Shown here: one piece after another, positions 9,103 to 16,237 of the stretch
Layout of the letters: each line of letters starts with the position of its first letter
Numbering within the stretch: the first letter of the stretch is position 1
NCBI GenBank assembly: GCA_002730235.1
Contig: PBZS01000008.1
Span: 13,952-48,179 of the forward strand
Length of the DNA stretch: 34,228 nt
Origin: Gammaproteobacteria bacterium
GTDB taxonomy: Bacteria; Pseudomonadota; Gammaproteobacteria; Pseudomonadales; Litorivicinaceae
Direction: 5' to 3'
Program-made: the position numbers and the translations under genes
The notes under the pieces: generated by a model
What the model was told of the DNA's origin: nothing
Seen by the model: only the letters and a program-made list of their open reading frames with translations
The model's database searches: none

Positions 9103-9486
9103 CTAATCACCGCGCAATGACTTCCGAATCCCGGAAATACGACTTTCTAAAAACTGAAGAGTTGCTTGGTAATCTGCTGCCGCTTGACCGTACTGAGCCT
9201 GTTCGACAGAAATTTCTACCGTATTGCCGTCTACCGATGAGTTGTACGGCACACGATAGAGAAGACCGTTTGAGCTCTCAGTTTCACCGGTTCCAAAATG
9301 ACGGGCATTAGTCGCGGCCATCGGGGTAGGGTCAGATGCCGCCATGATCTTCTTAAAGTCAAGATCACGCGCTTTAAAATGCGGTGTATCCGCGTTCGCG
9401 ATGTTTGCTGCAATCAACTCCATTCGCTTGTTACGAACAGATACTGCCTGCTCATGGATTCCTAATGGGTTTTCAAACAATTTCAT
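9103..9486 (-). CDS. flgB: Proximal rod protein FlgB
   Basis: FlgB is the first rod protein and the first gene of the flgBCDEFGHI operon. It shows the family pattern AVSVRNKRMELIAANIANAD then TPHFKARDLDFK, and ends with the ADYQATLQFLESRISGIRKS helix. Its 127 aa are normal. A GAGG ribosome site precedes the ATG. A sigma-54 promoter lies about 70-90 bp upstream on the same strand. Confidence 0.97.
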   Translation of the reverse strand: MKLFENPLGIHEQAVSVRNKRMELIAANIANADTPHFKARDLDFKKIMAASDPTPMAATNARHFGTGETESSNGLLYRVPYNSSVDGNTVEISVEQAQYGQAAADYQATLQFLESRISGIRKSLRGD

Positions 9487-9556
9487 GTTCGGCCTCTAAA
9501 GTTCCCCGTCACTTAACCGATTCTTGTCGAATAAATGACATTTACAGGCTCACTAA

Positions 9557-9573
9557 AGCAATTGATGTGCCAA
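9557..9573 (-). promoter_or_regulatory. Sigma-54 (RpoN) promoter for flgB operon
   Basis: Read on the minus strand the sequence is TTGGCAC-ATCAA-TTGCT, a full match to the RpoN -24/-12 consensus (TGGCAC-N5-TTGCW). It points at flgB, with the predicted start about 60 bases before the ATG. RpoN control of rod/hook operons is standard in polar-flagellated gammaproteobacteria. The FleQ-type activator site that should accompany it was not identified. Confidence 0.85.
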
Positions 9574-9637
9574 GTGTTTCAAAGCGAGAAAGACCGGCAG
9601 GTTCTGATTCGGTGCGGCAATAAACACTGCCCGTTTC

Positions 9638-9653
9638 CGGCAAAAGCTTGCCG
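9638..9653. repeat. Small inverted repeat in flgB-flgA divergent region
   Basis: CGGCAA-AAGC-TTGCCG is a perfect 6-bp inverted repeat with a 4-base centre. It lies between the sigma-54 promoter of flgB and the flgA start codon, 45 bp before flgA. It could be a regulator half-site pair or a hairpin in the flgA leader. There is no T-run after it, so it is not a terminator. Confidence 0.4.
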
Positions 9654-9697
9654 AGATTTGCAGTTGCAATTCGTGACACGCGCTACATACTGGATGG

Positions 9698-10756
9698 ATG
9701 CAACTCACGCGCGTTATTTCAATCTTATATATCGGCGTTTGGGCGCCTCTCGCTAGTGGTGCGTTTCCCGGTGGTGGGGTCGCGCTTGTCAATGAAGCGA
9801 CCAGTTGGGTCAGTCAAGAGACTGGCTTGCCGAGCGGTGTGATACAGATGTCAGCGCCCGATCGACGAGTTCCTATTAAGCACTGTGAAAAGACTTTGAA
9901 GTTTAGGTTCCCATTCAAAGGAAACCAACGGACTATTGAGGCCGTTTGCCAGGAACCCTCATGGAAACGATTCATTCGTGTCAAAGTCAATGCAAATACA
10001 GAGGTAGTAGCAGCAGCACAAGACTTGCCACATGGACATATTTTAAATGCGTCAGACTTGAAGCTTGTCCCCTATTTGATGAGTATCGACGGAAGCTATG
10101 CGGATCCCAACGTTCTCGTCGGTTTAAAATTAGTTAGCCCCATAAATACAGATACCATCATCGATCAAAGTATGGTGATTAACCAGATGGCCGTATTTAC
10201 AACAAACCGAACGTATGAAGCTGGTGAATTAATTGAACGAACCGGCTTAACTCGTGTTGAAACAGAAAATCCGCCAGAAAATGCCCTCACCAAGTGGCCC
10301 ACGGGTGTGATTACGGCGTCAGATTATCTTGAGGCCAACCAGACGCTATCAAAATCAAACATTGAACAATCCGAATACGTTGTTGTCGCCTCTACGAATA
10401 TTATCAGGGGTCAGGTAATTAACCGGAACTTAATCATTAGAACTCTTCAGCGCAAAAAGCAAATCGGAACTCAAACGTTATCAATGCTTGAGGAGGCCAT
10501 CGGTCTAGAGGCGACACGCACTATTCGATCTGGAACCACTTTATCCGTGTCAGACGTAGCGGCTGCGGATCTAGTCCGTAAAGGTGAAAAAGTAACGCTA
10601 GTGGTGACACGGGGCGCCTTAACTATCACAGTCGATACAATCGCAATGGAGGACGGAAAAATTGGTGAACAGGTTGAGCTAACCAACGCCGAGTCAGGAA
10701 AAGTTATCCGGGGGATAGTGTCAGGCCGTCATCAAGCGAGGGGAATAGGCCCTTAA
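9698..10756 (+). CDS. flgA: P-ring assembly chaperone FlgA, enlarged
   Basis: FlgA is the periplasmic chaperone for P-ring (FlgI) assembly. The chosen ATG gives a good Sec signal peptide (QLTRVISILYIGVWAPLASG). The N-terminal domain carries the usual cysteine pair (VPIKHCEKTLKFRF, EAVCQEPSWKRFIRVKV). A SAF domain follows at about residues 103-164 (VVAAAQDLPHGHILNASDLK). The C-terminus (VRKGEKVTLVVTRGALTITV and NAESGKVIRGIVSG) is classic FlgA. The protein has 352 aa against about 220-240 usual. The extra 125 or so residues (about 165-289) look like two further SAF-type units. It is divergent from flgB and followed by flgM after 98 bp. No strong promoter was recognised for it. Confidence 0.93.
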   Translation: MQLTRVISILYIGVWAPLASGAFPGGGVALVNEATSWVSQETGLPSGVIQMSAPDRRVPIKHCEKTLKFRFPFKGNQRTIEAVCQEPSWKRFIRVKVNANTEVVAAAQDLPHGHILNASDLKLVPYLMSIDGSYADPNVLVGLKLVSPINTDTIIDQSMVINQMAVFTTNRTYEAGELIERTGLTRVETENPPENALTKWPTGVITASDYLEANQTLSKSNIEQSEYVVVASTNIIRGQVINRNLIIRTLQRKKQIGTQTLSMLEEAIGLEATRTIRSGTTLSVSDVAAADLVRKGEKVTLVVTRGALTITVDTIAMEDGKIGEQVELTNAESGKVIRGIVSGRHQARGIGP

Positions 10757-10770
10757 ATGAACCCGAGTTA

Positions 10771-10786
10771 TTTTTTTTAAAAAAAA
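10771..10786. promoter_or_regulatory. T8A8 palindromic AT tract upstream of flgM promoter
   Basis: Eight T followed by eight A, flanked by A and T to give an 18-bp perfect palindrome, ends 3 bp before the -35 element of the sigma-28 promoter of flgM. It may act as an UP-element-like or bent-DNA enhancer. It could instead help end flgA transcription. The function is inferred from position only. Confidence 0.4.
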
Positions 10787-10789
10787 TGT

Positions 10790-10816
10790 TAAAGTTTTCA
10801 TTAGTGAAGCCGATTC
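10790..10816 (+). promoter_or_regulatory. Sigma-28 (FliA) promoter for flgM
   Basis: TAAAGTTT - 11 bases - GCCGATTC matches the enteric FliA consensus (TAAAGTTT-N11-GCCGATAA) in all positions but the last two. It directs transcription into flgM, with the predicted start about 30 bases before the flgM ATG. This gives the usual feedback loop: FliA, encoded at 20684, makes more of its own antagonist. Confidence 0.88.
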
Positions 10817-10854
10817 TTTGATCGTATAGGAATTCCGACAGTGAGGAGACGGAT

Positions 10855-11148
10855 ATGGCAGATTCAGTTACAGGAGTAGGAGGGCGTCCGCTTACTTCGA
10901 TTAAATCAGAACAACCAAAGGGAGACGTGGCTGGTGTTCGTTCCGACAATAACGAGGCTTCGGTAAACGTCGAAAAGCCGGATACAGATCGTGTCGAACT
11001 AAGTACTGCAGCCCAAACTGAGCTCGATAAGGCCGGCTTTGATGCAGAGAAAGTTGAGCGTATCAAGCAAGCACTAGCTGACGGAAACTATCCAATTGAT
11101 ACGCGTCGGATCGCTGAAGGATTCTCTGATATCGAAAAACTGCTCTAG
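10855..11148 (+). CDS. flgM: Anti-sigma-28 factor FlgM
   Basis: FlgM binds FliA and blocks late flagellar genes until it is exported through the finished hook-basal body. The C-terminal half carries the FliA-binding pattern (DRVELSTAAQTELDKAGFD, then VERIKQALADGNYPIDTRRI, AEGFSDIEKLL). The disordered N-terminus (first 45 residues) is normal. At 97 aa it has the expected size. A GGAG ribosome site is present. It has its own sigma-28 promoter and may also be read through from flgA. flgN follows after 8 bp. Confidence 0.95.
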   Translation: MADSVTGVGGRPLTSIKSEQPKGDVAGVRSDNNEASVNVEKPDTDRVELSTAAQTELDKAGFDAEKVERIKQALADGNYPIDTRRIAEGFSDIEKLL

Positions 11149-11156
11149 GGAGTGAA

Positions 11157-11582
11157 ATGCACCTGCCGGACCTGCAAGTTCTCTTTAATTCGGTAAAGCG
11201 TTTGGACTCGCTCCTCACAGATGAGTATGAAGCGCTTAAAACCCAAAAGCTTGATGCGTTCGAGGCCTTGCAGCAGGAAAAGATACCCCTACTCCAGGCC
11301 CTCTCTTCAAGTGGTATCGTACAAAATCCTGATCAACCAAAAGATCCATCGCGGCTTGAAGATCTTGCTAAGAATCCGCTATGGGACGACATCACCGACG
11401 TTTTAGAACGATGCAAGAAGTCTCATCAACGAAATGAACTTTTAATCTCCAAGCAGCTAGACGCTATAAAAGGCGCACTTTCAACACTTCAAAATCAAGA
11501 TCCTGCCGGCTCTTTAGAGCTCTACACAAAACTCGGGCACGTAAAATCCTCCCGACGTTCGATCCTGTCGGACGATGCGTGA
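11157..11582 (+). CDS. flgN: FlgN-family flagellar export chaperone
   Basis: FlgN chaperones the hook-filament junction proteins FlgK and FlgL to the export gate. This 141-aa, mostly helical protein sits directly after flgM. Its N-terminal helix pattern (LQVLFNSVKRLDSLLTDEYE, then ALKTQKLDAFEALQQEKIPL) is FlgN-like (PF05130 type). Sequence conservation in this family is weak, so position and helix pattern carry the call. The start has a GGGAGTGAA ribosome site. Its last 8 bases overlap the next gene (ATGCGTGA), so the two are probably translationally coupled. Confidence 0.85.
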   Translation: MHLPDLQVLFNSVKRLDSLLTDEYEALKTQKLDAFEALQQEKIPLLQALSSSGIVQNPDQPKDPSRLEDLAKNPLWDDITDVLERCKKSHQRNELLISKQLDAIKGALSTLQNQDPAGSLELYTKLGHVKSSRRSILSDDA

Positions 11583-12135
11583 TTTCCATAATACACAAGC
11601 CAGTGGGCTACCCCGCATCTCAATTGCGGTATTCGGGATGTTCCTGGCAATTGCGTTACTCAACCTAAGCCAAACGAGTCTGAGGCAATGGGCTCCTCGA
11701 CCAAACATCGAGTGCGATAATGGAGAAACGGTTCACCGCTATGCAGAAGTGAATGCAACTCGAGTAAATATCAGAGACCTGCCCACTGTCTTCTCAAACG
11801 TTTTGACACAAAAATCGGCTCCAGATCGGATAACTGTTGTTTGTGAATTTGGAGTCTGGTCACGGATTGAACTCCTTGACCTTGGACCCGAAACCTGGAT
11901 TTCAATGGGGCTTATTACCCTGGTTGCGAAGCAACCGCTCACGCCTCGCATGAGGTTCGTCTACTTGGGCCTCCTAGTTATTGGGGCAATGGGTCTTTTG
12001 ATCGCTTTATACCGACCAGGTTGGATCGCTAAAACCATCGATTTGTTGCTACAAACCCAAGACCTGCCAGCACACGCCAAACCGTTGATTTCTGTCGTAC
12101 CCCAGTACCATCCCATTAGGGACAGAAAGAGTTAA
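11575..12135 (+). CDS. Membrane-anchored SH3-like protein of the flgAMN operon (unknown function)
   Basis: Not a recognised flagellar gene. The 186-aa protein has one hydrophobic segment at about residues 14-33 (ISIAVFGMFLAIALLNL) and another at about 127-146 (FVYLGLLVIGAMGLLIALY). Between them is a roughly 60-residue domain that looks like a bacterial SH3 fold (VNATRVNIRDLPTVF, VVCEFGVWSRIELL, ETWISMGLITL), likely periplasmic. Two cysteines (about 47 and 90) could form a disulfide. Bacterial SH3 domains often contact peptidoglycan or envelope proteins. In some gammaproteobacteria this slot holds the PilZ protein FlgZ; this protein is unrelated. Its start overlaps flgN by 8 bp. Its stop codon overlaps the stop of the convergent gene at 12132, so there is no room for a terminator. 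Confidence 0.7.
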   Translation: MRDFHNTQASGLPRISIAVFGMFLAIALLNLSQTSLRQWAPRPNIECDNGETVHRYAEVNATRVNIRDLPTVFSNVLTQKSAPDRITVVCEFGVWSRIELLDLGPETWISMGLITLVAKQPLTPRMRFVYLGLLVIGAMGLLIALYRPGWIAKTIDLLLQTQDLPAHAKPLISVVPQYHPIRDRKS

Positions 12136-12398
12136 CCATCTGGCTTAAGTCCGTTCATCCAGTAGGCCCATGACAGCATTACAGCAACAGCATGGTAGAG
12201 CTCTTCTGGAATCTCTTCAGAAAGACCAACGTTTGATAGTGCCGCAACCAATTGTGGATCTTCAGCAATAAAAATATCATGCTTTTTTGCTTCCTCGATA
12301 ATCTCAAACGCAAGCTCTCGAGATCCCTTTGCAAGAACAGTCGGTGTCTCTTGTTGGCCATATTCGAGCGCAATGGCCTCTTTTTCGAATCGCTTCAT
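12132..12398 (-). CDS. Stand-alone FlhB C-terminal-domain protein (FhlB-like)
   Basis: An 88-aa protein equivalent to the cytoplasmic piece of FlhB left after autocleavage. The pattern IALEYGQQETPTVLAKGSRE, EAKKHDIFIAEDPQL and IPEELYHAVAVM aligns with VALTYDPESDGAPIVVAKG and IPEELYYAVAQV of the full FlhB encoded at 25800. The NPxH cleavage motif and all membrane segments are missing. FlhB works with FliK to switch export from hook to filament substrates; small FlhB-like proteins can partly substitute for the FlhB C-terminus. It overlaps the upstream fliK-like gene by 4 bp (ATGA), so the pair is coupled and probably works together. Confidence 0.87.
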   Translation of the reverse strand: MKRFEKEAIALEYGQQETPTVLAKGSRELAFEIIEEAKKHDIFIAEDPQLVAALSNVGLSEEIPEELYHAVAVMLSWAYWMNGLKPDG

Positions 12399-14056
12399 GC
12401 TTTAGCGTCCAAATGAGGCATCCCCTCAGACGACAGCTTTTCAAAGCCTGGTCGCGGTGACGCGAAAATCTGCATCGACTTCACACGTAAATCGTGCTCC
12501 ATTAATGCTTCTTTTAAATCCATCTTCGATTTCTTTGCCAACGCTGCAGTTTGCTCTTCTTTGGCCCAAAATGTGAGTTCAACATCTGTTCCCGAAAATG
12601 AAGATTTCATCCAGACCTCACCTAGGCTATCGAGAGATGTATGTAAATTCAGAATCCATAAACGCTTGATCTTGTCCCCGTCGGTGACATTTTTTCTCTC
12701 AAATAACAACTCAACCGGCGGCTGATCACGCAGCAACAATAGGGCTACCAAACCGGATTCACGAATATGTGATTGCGGAAGTGCCTCAATTTGCAGACTC
12801 TCAATCTCCGTAACAAGCCCGGCAATACGCGATGTCAACTCAGATTGTTGCGGAAGAAGCCGCAAAATCTGCCGGAGCCATGGCTTCAGCATACCGCCCC
12901 GAAGAGCCACACCTTCTAGTAAGGCTTTTTCATTACCCAATGCACCAAACTGAATCGCATTCTTGATGAGATCACCCGTAAGCTGATTTGACGGCAAGCG
13001 ATTTGTGTTTAATCTCTTCGCTTCATCGGTCAAGCCGACTGCTATCAAAAAACTCTCAAGACCCTGAGGAGCAAAAAGACTCTGTATCTGGGGTCTCGCC
13101 ATATTACGGGTCAAAATCGCAGCCAAAGCTGCAGATAATCCTGATGTCGAAAGCGCCTGACTAGCTTGTGGCTGCTGCGACAGCTGCGGAACAAAAGCAA
13201 GTCCTTCCTTGGTTTGAATCACGCGCAGTAAAACCTGGCCCTCAGGGAGTTTCATGTGGGACGGCAGCGGAAGCCTATACTGGCCGAGCTGCAATGCCAT
13301 CTTATCACCGCTTGATGCAACTAGCGCTTGCACCACCTCACCTGGCTTCAGACCAAGCTCACCGGCAATTGGCTGACGGATTGGCACACTGGTTGGTAAA
13401 GCGTCAGGTGCTATCGCACGTGGAACAGCTGCGGAAATATCTGGTATCAGCATCGGTTTCTCACCCCCTATAGTCTGTATCGACCGCGCTACTGATTTTG
13501 CCAGCTCTGAGGGTAATTTGGCATACCCTAGTGATTCGCCGGATGAGACCGATGTACCAAGGTATTGGTCAACATTTAAATAATTTACTGCCAATGTCTG
13601 CGACACCTGATGAGCGTCAACTCGGGAGATCGCTTGCAGCAATGGTGGTAGTGGCGATGCTGGAACTTTCCCGACGACTGGAGAAGGCCGTGATGCACTA
13701 AAGTTCATGGGCTCGTTACGCAATACAATCTGCATAGGTTCGGGTCGAGCTACCTGGCCCATCATCACTAATTGCTGATCGGATATCACACGAATGTGTA
13801 AATTTATCTGTGGATTTACCTCCAGAATACGCAAAAGCTCGGGAATTGATGGCACACGAAGTCTGTATTGATTGGGATATACTTGCCCCCAGATGATCGG
13901 TTCCCGCGAAACTGGATCTATGGTGAGAACGGCTGTCTCTGAACGGGTGCGCAAAATCGCGCGTGCTACTGGGTCAGCCAGGGTAATTCGTAGTGTGTGC
14001 GTAAGTTGTCGAGCAGTATTTTCTGAACCAATACCGCCCGGTGCAGCCAAATCCAT
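12395..14056 (-). CDS. Second FliK-like hook-length control protein
   Basis: The C-terminal region (PVELLFERKNVTDGDKIKRL, LHTSLDSLGEVWMKSSFSGT and VELTFWAKEEQTAAL) has the beta pattern of the FliK C-terminal domain (Flg_hook), which contacts FlhB. The N-terminal two-thirds are rich in Pro, Gln, Ala and Leu, as in ruler-type FliK proteins. A second, canonical fliK is at 31072. The track start (ATG 14098, 567 aa) overlaps the upstream gene by 41 bp with only a weak ribosome site. An ATG at 14056, one base after the upstream stop codon, gives 553 aa and suits coupling, so I list that; the longer form is possible. It is paired by a 4-bp overlap with the FlhB-domain gene at 12132. No disruption of the frame. 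Confidence 0.8.
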   Translation of the reverse strand: MDLAAPGGIGSENTARQLTHTLRITLADPVARAILRTRSETAVLTIDPVSREPIIWGQVYPNQYRLRVPSIPELLRILEVNPQINLHIRVISDQQLVMMGQVARPEPMQIVLRNEPMNFSASRPSPVVGKVPASPLPPLLQAISRVDAHQVSQTLAVNYLNVDQYLGTSVSSGESLGYAKLPSELAKSVARSIQTIGGEKPMLIPDISAAVPRAIAPDALPTSVPIRQPIAGELGLKPGEVVQALVASSGDKMALQLGQYRLPLPSHMKLPEGQVLLRVIQTKEGLAFVPQLSQQPQASQALSTSGLSAALAAILTRNMARPQIQSLFAPQGLESFLIAVGLTDEAKRLNTNRLPSNQLTGDLIKNAIQFGALGNEKALLEGVALRGGMLKPWLRQILRLLPQQSELTSRIAGLVTEIESLQIEALPQSHIRESGLVALLLLRDQPPVELLFERKNVTDGDKIKRLWILNLHTSLDSLGEVWMKSSFSGTDVELTFWAKEEQTAALAKKSKMDLKEALMEHDLRVKSMQIFASPRPGFEKLSSEGMPHLDAKA

Positions 14057-14057
14057 A

Positions 14058-14537
14058 TCAAGGGTACCGGACCCATCCGGCCTTCTTATCCGATACATTC
14101 TTTTTCAGACGGCCCGGCATATTCTTAAAAACCACACGACGAAGATCATCAATATCAGGTACCTTCAACACGACGCCTGCATACATCCAATTTGGATTAT
14201 TGCGACGGAAAGCGTGCGGATTTGCCCTCACAAAGGCTTTTCTTAGCAAATCACGTTGAAGCGGTGAATTGGGCGCAACCTTTCGAATTACCATGTCCAA
14301 CGTTTCGCCCCGACGAACTCGATAAGTTCCTCCGGTCTTTATAGTATCTGGTAAGGTCTGTTTACCGGTTGAAACATCATGCTGAGATGCACTAGGAACT
14401 GGGACTCGCATAATCTCAACATCTTTAATGTCCTTCAATAAACGACTCACGGCCTTGTCTACGGACATATCAGTTGCCGCCACGGACCCAGCGAACACAA
14501 ATGTTACGATTGCTAAACACCAACGCATCATATTCAT
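14058..14537 (-). CDS. Small secreted LysM/FimV-like protein in the flgP-flgT operon
   Basis: 159 aa with a Sec signal peptide (MRWCLAIVTFVFAGSVAA). At about residues 69-137 it has a LysM-like domain of the FimV N-terminal type: YRVRRGETLDMVIRKVAPNS, then FVRANPHAFRRNNPNWMYAG and VVLKVPD. LysM domains generally bind peptidoglycan. FimV/HubP proteins are polar landmarks that influence polar flagella, but those are large membrane proteins, whereas this one is little more than the LysM domain. It follows flgT by 5 bp and touches the second fliK-like gene, so it is part of one flagellar operon. A role anchoring the outer rings to the cell wall is inference. I do not know a gene symbol for it. Confidence 0.8.
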   Translation of the reverse strand: MNMMRWCLAIVTFVFAGSVAATDMSVDKAVSRLLKDIKDVEIMRVPVPSASQHDVSTGKQTLPDTIKTGGTYRVRRGETLDMVIRKVAPNSPLQRDLLRKAFVRANPHAFRRNNPNWMYAGVVLKVPDIDDLRRVVFKNMPGRLKKNVSDKKAGWVRYP

Positions 14538-14542
14538 CCTTC

Positions 14543-15679
14543 CTAAAACGGCAGCGCGACTTTACCAGTCGCGTCTGTCAGTTGAGCACCGGCGGCATAT
14601 TGAATGGTCGCTGAATCAGCTTCGACACTTACCACCTGGGCAAGTGATAATTCGGCCAATGTACCAGGTTCTAGCACACGGCTAGGGATTCGCTCTCCAT
14701 CAATAACAAGCAATCGATCACCTGCCGCTAGACCAGCAGTAATCCCACCATCGATTTCGACCCTACCATCCGTTTCAGTAAGTTGAAAATTAACAGGCTG
14801 GCACATCGCGTACTCATCTAAAGTGTTTGCCCAGTCGTTAACTACTGCTTGGATCTGACTCATCATCGCATCAGGCAATTGCTGGCTGGTGTAGGTTACT
14901 GGTCGCAATGGAACACGAATATTTGAAGTGGCTGACCATATGACTTCGCCCGTTTTAACTTTCGTTAGATGAACTGCCATAAACATCCAGTCTTCAGTAA
15001 AAACCGATGGTTTTCCTCGAAAGAATAGACTTACAGGATCTGATCCCGGAACGCGTTTTTTCTTATGATCTTTTGGTTTTGTACCCTTGGTTACGGCGAC
15101 AACCAACTCAAAGCGAGCTGGGTTGGGCCGAATCCCGGATACAAGACTCTGATAATGCCCCGTCTTGTGTAACTGTCCTTTTCCATACCAATAATCTGAT
15201 TCATTAAAATAAGTAAATAATTTGCTGCTTAATAATGACGCGCTCGCAGCCAAAGTTTGATCCAACCCTGTCACAGCGCCCTGTGGCATTTCTGCAGGTA
15301 ATATTCGAACAGTTCGTCGCAGGTGATCATCTTTAATAAAGCACTCGGGCAACAAGCCTTGTTTGTCATTAAGCGCAATTTCAACCCTCGGCTTTTGTAT
15401 CTCGTCAAGATATCTCTGGACTTGGATACCGCGCACTCGCATCGAAGATTGAACCATTAGGCTCTCATGTAATTGCCCCTGAGCATCAAGCCAGGAGGTA
15501 TTTATAACCTTCGATTCTGTTGCTTGCGCCTCTGATACAAGGGCCTCCTTAATTGCAACCAAAGTGGATTGGTCTGAGCTGAAGTCAGGATTCCCAGCAC
15601 CGTGACTACCGGCAACAGATGTTAAAGGGAGTAGCGCACCGGAAAATAACACCCCGATAAACCAATCTAGGCGATTCAT
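14543..15679 (-). CDS. flgT: H-ring / flagellar assembly protein FlgT
   Basis: FlgT is a periplasmic protein of the H ring that surrounds the L and P rings in Vibrio motors and supports ring and stator assembly. The 378 aa match Vibrio FlgT length. There is a Sec signal peptide (WFIGVLFSGALLPLTSVAGS). The middle region (SLVSGIRPNPARFELVVAVT, SLFFRGKPSVFTEDWMF, TGEVIWSA) and the C-terminal beta domain (GGITAGLAAGDRLLVIDGER) fit FlgT. Two cysteines (LLPECF, AMCQPV) may pair. It starts 3 bp after flgP and is 5 bp before the LysM-like gene. Confidence 0.88.
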   Translation of the reverse strand: MNRLDWFIGVLFSGALLPLTSVAGSHGAGNPDFSSDQSTLVAIKEALVSEAQATESKVINTSWLDAQGQLHESLMVQSSMRVRGIQVQRYLDEIQKPRVEIALNDKQGLLPECFIKDDHLRRTVRILPAEMPQGAVTGLDQTLAASASLLSSKLFTYFNESDYWYGKGQLHKTGHYQSLVSGIRPNPARFELVVAVTKGTKPKDHKKKRVPGSDPVSLFFRGKPSVFTEDWMFMAVHLTKVKTGEVIWSATSNIRVPLRPVTYTSQQLPDAMMSQIQAVVNDWANTLDEYAMCQPVNFQLTETDGRVEIDGGITAGLAAGDRLLVIDGERIPSRVLEPGTLAELSLAQVVSVEADSATIQYAAGAQLTDATGKVALPF

Positions 15680-15682
15680 CGA

Positions 15683-16186
15683 TTACGACCGGTTACTGGT
15701 GAGAGAGGCCAGATACAGTGCTCGAAGATCATCCACCACGGTTTGATCCAACGACATCGTAGTCTCGTAAGTGTCTTCACCGACGGGCGCGATACTCACC
15801 ACCTTCGCGCCATAAATAACACCCTCGACTTGAGTACGGAACGTATCACTCAAAACAGCCATATCAGCAACAGTGGTTGTTGCGTCAAGGTATTGGCCAT
15901 AGACCTGCTCAGTCAGACCCCGGTATGCGTCAAGCTTAGACGCCCTAATGGCCAACAAACGCTGTTGCGCATCAACATCTGAGGGCTGCACACTGATCAC
16001 TGCATACCCCGTCGAACGAATGGCGCTTCTGCGTTCAACAACAGGAATCACTTTCGTTTCGACTCGTGTTTCAACGGGTGGTTGCATCAGGGCGGCAGTA
16101 TTTTGCCCCGGCGGCGTCATAGTGACGCTACATCCTGAAACCAGCACTACTATTGCTATAGCAGCCAATCTAACCATATTACGCAT
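15683..16186 (-). CDS. flgP: Outer-membrane lipoprotein FlgP (LPP20 family)
   Basis: FlgP is a lipoprotein that forms or supports the outer-membrane-associated basal disk/H ring in Vibrio and Campylobacter motors. It has a lipobox (VVLVSGCS, Cys 19) and the LPP20 pattern (GYAVISVQPSDVDAQQRLLA, IRASKLDAYRGLTEQVYG, VVDDLRALYLASL). At 167 aa it is close to family size. It is the first gene of the flgP-flgT-LysM-fliK2-fhlB operon, with an SD-like TGAGGAT upstream and a sigma-54 promoter about 50-70 bp ahead of the ATG. No separate flgO was found in this window. Confidence 0.88.
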   Translation of the reverse strand: MRNMVRLAAIAIVVLVSGCSVTMTPPGQNTAALMQPPVETRVETKVIPVVERRSAIRSTGYAVISVQPSDVDAQQRLLAIRASKLDAYRGLTEQVYGQYLDATTTVADMAVLSDTFRTQVEGVIYGAKVVSIAPVGEDTYETTMSLDQTVVDDLRALYLASLTSNRS

Positions 16187-16209
16187 GTCGTAATCCTCAA
16201 TTTAAATTG

Positions 16210-16219
16210 CCGAATTCGG
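16210..16219. repeat. Palindrome near flgP transcription start
   Basis: CCGAATTCGG is a perfect 10-bp palindrome lying just downstream of the predicted flgP start site. It may be a binding site for a regulator (activators such as FleQ can bind near or below the start). This is inferred from position only. Confidence 0.3.
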
Positions 16220-16237
16220 TGTCAATACATCCAATGA

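Noticed and set aside
9638-9653. Sigma-54-like sequence CGGCAAAAGCTTGCC upstream of flgA
   Set aside because: The spacing between the GG and GC elements is one base too short for RpoN; kept only as an inverted repeat.
9625-9660. Sigma-28-like -10 (GCCGAGAT) upstream of flgA
   Set aside because: No TAAA element at the required distance; the nearest is about 25 bases away instead of 15.
9384-9842. Several short ORFs in the flgB-flgA gap (9384-9623, 9535-9756, 9553-9792, 9648-9842)
   Set aside because: They overlap flgB, flgA or the sigma-54 promoter, are unlike known proteins, and lack ribosome sites.
13381-13397. TTGGCAC-ACTGG-TTGGT on the plus strand inside the second fliK-like gene
   Set aside because: The -12 GC is missing and no plus-strand gene follows.
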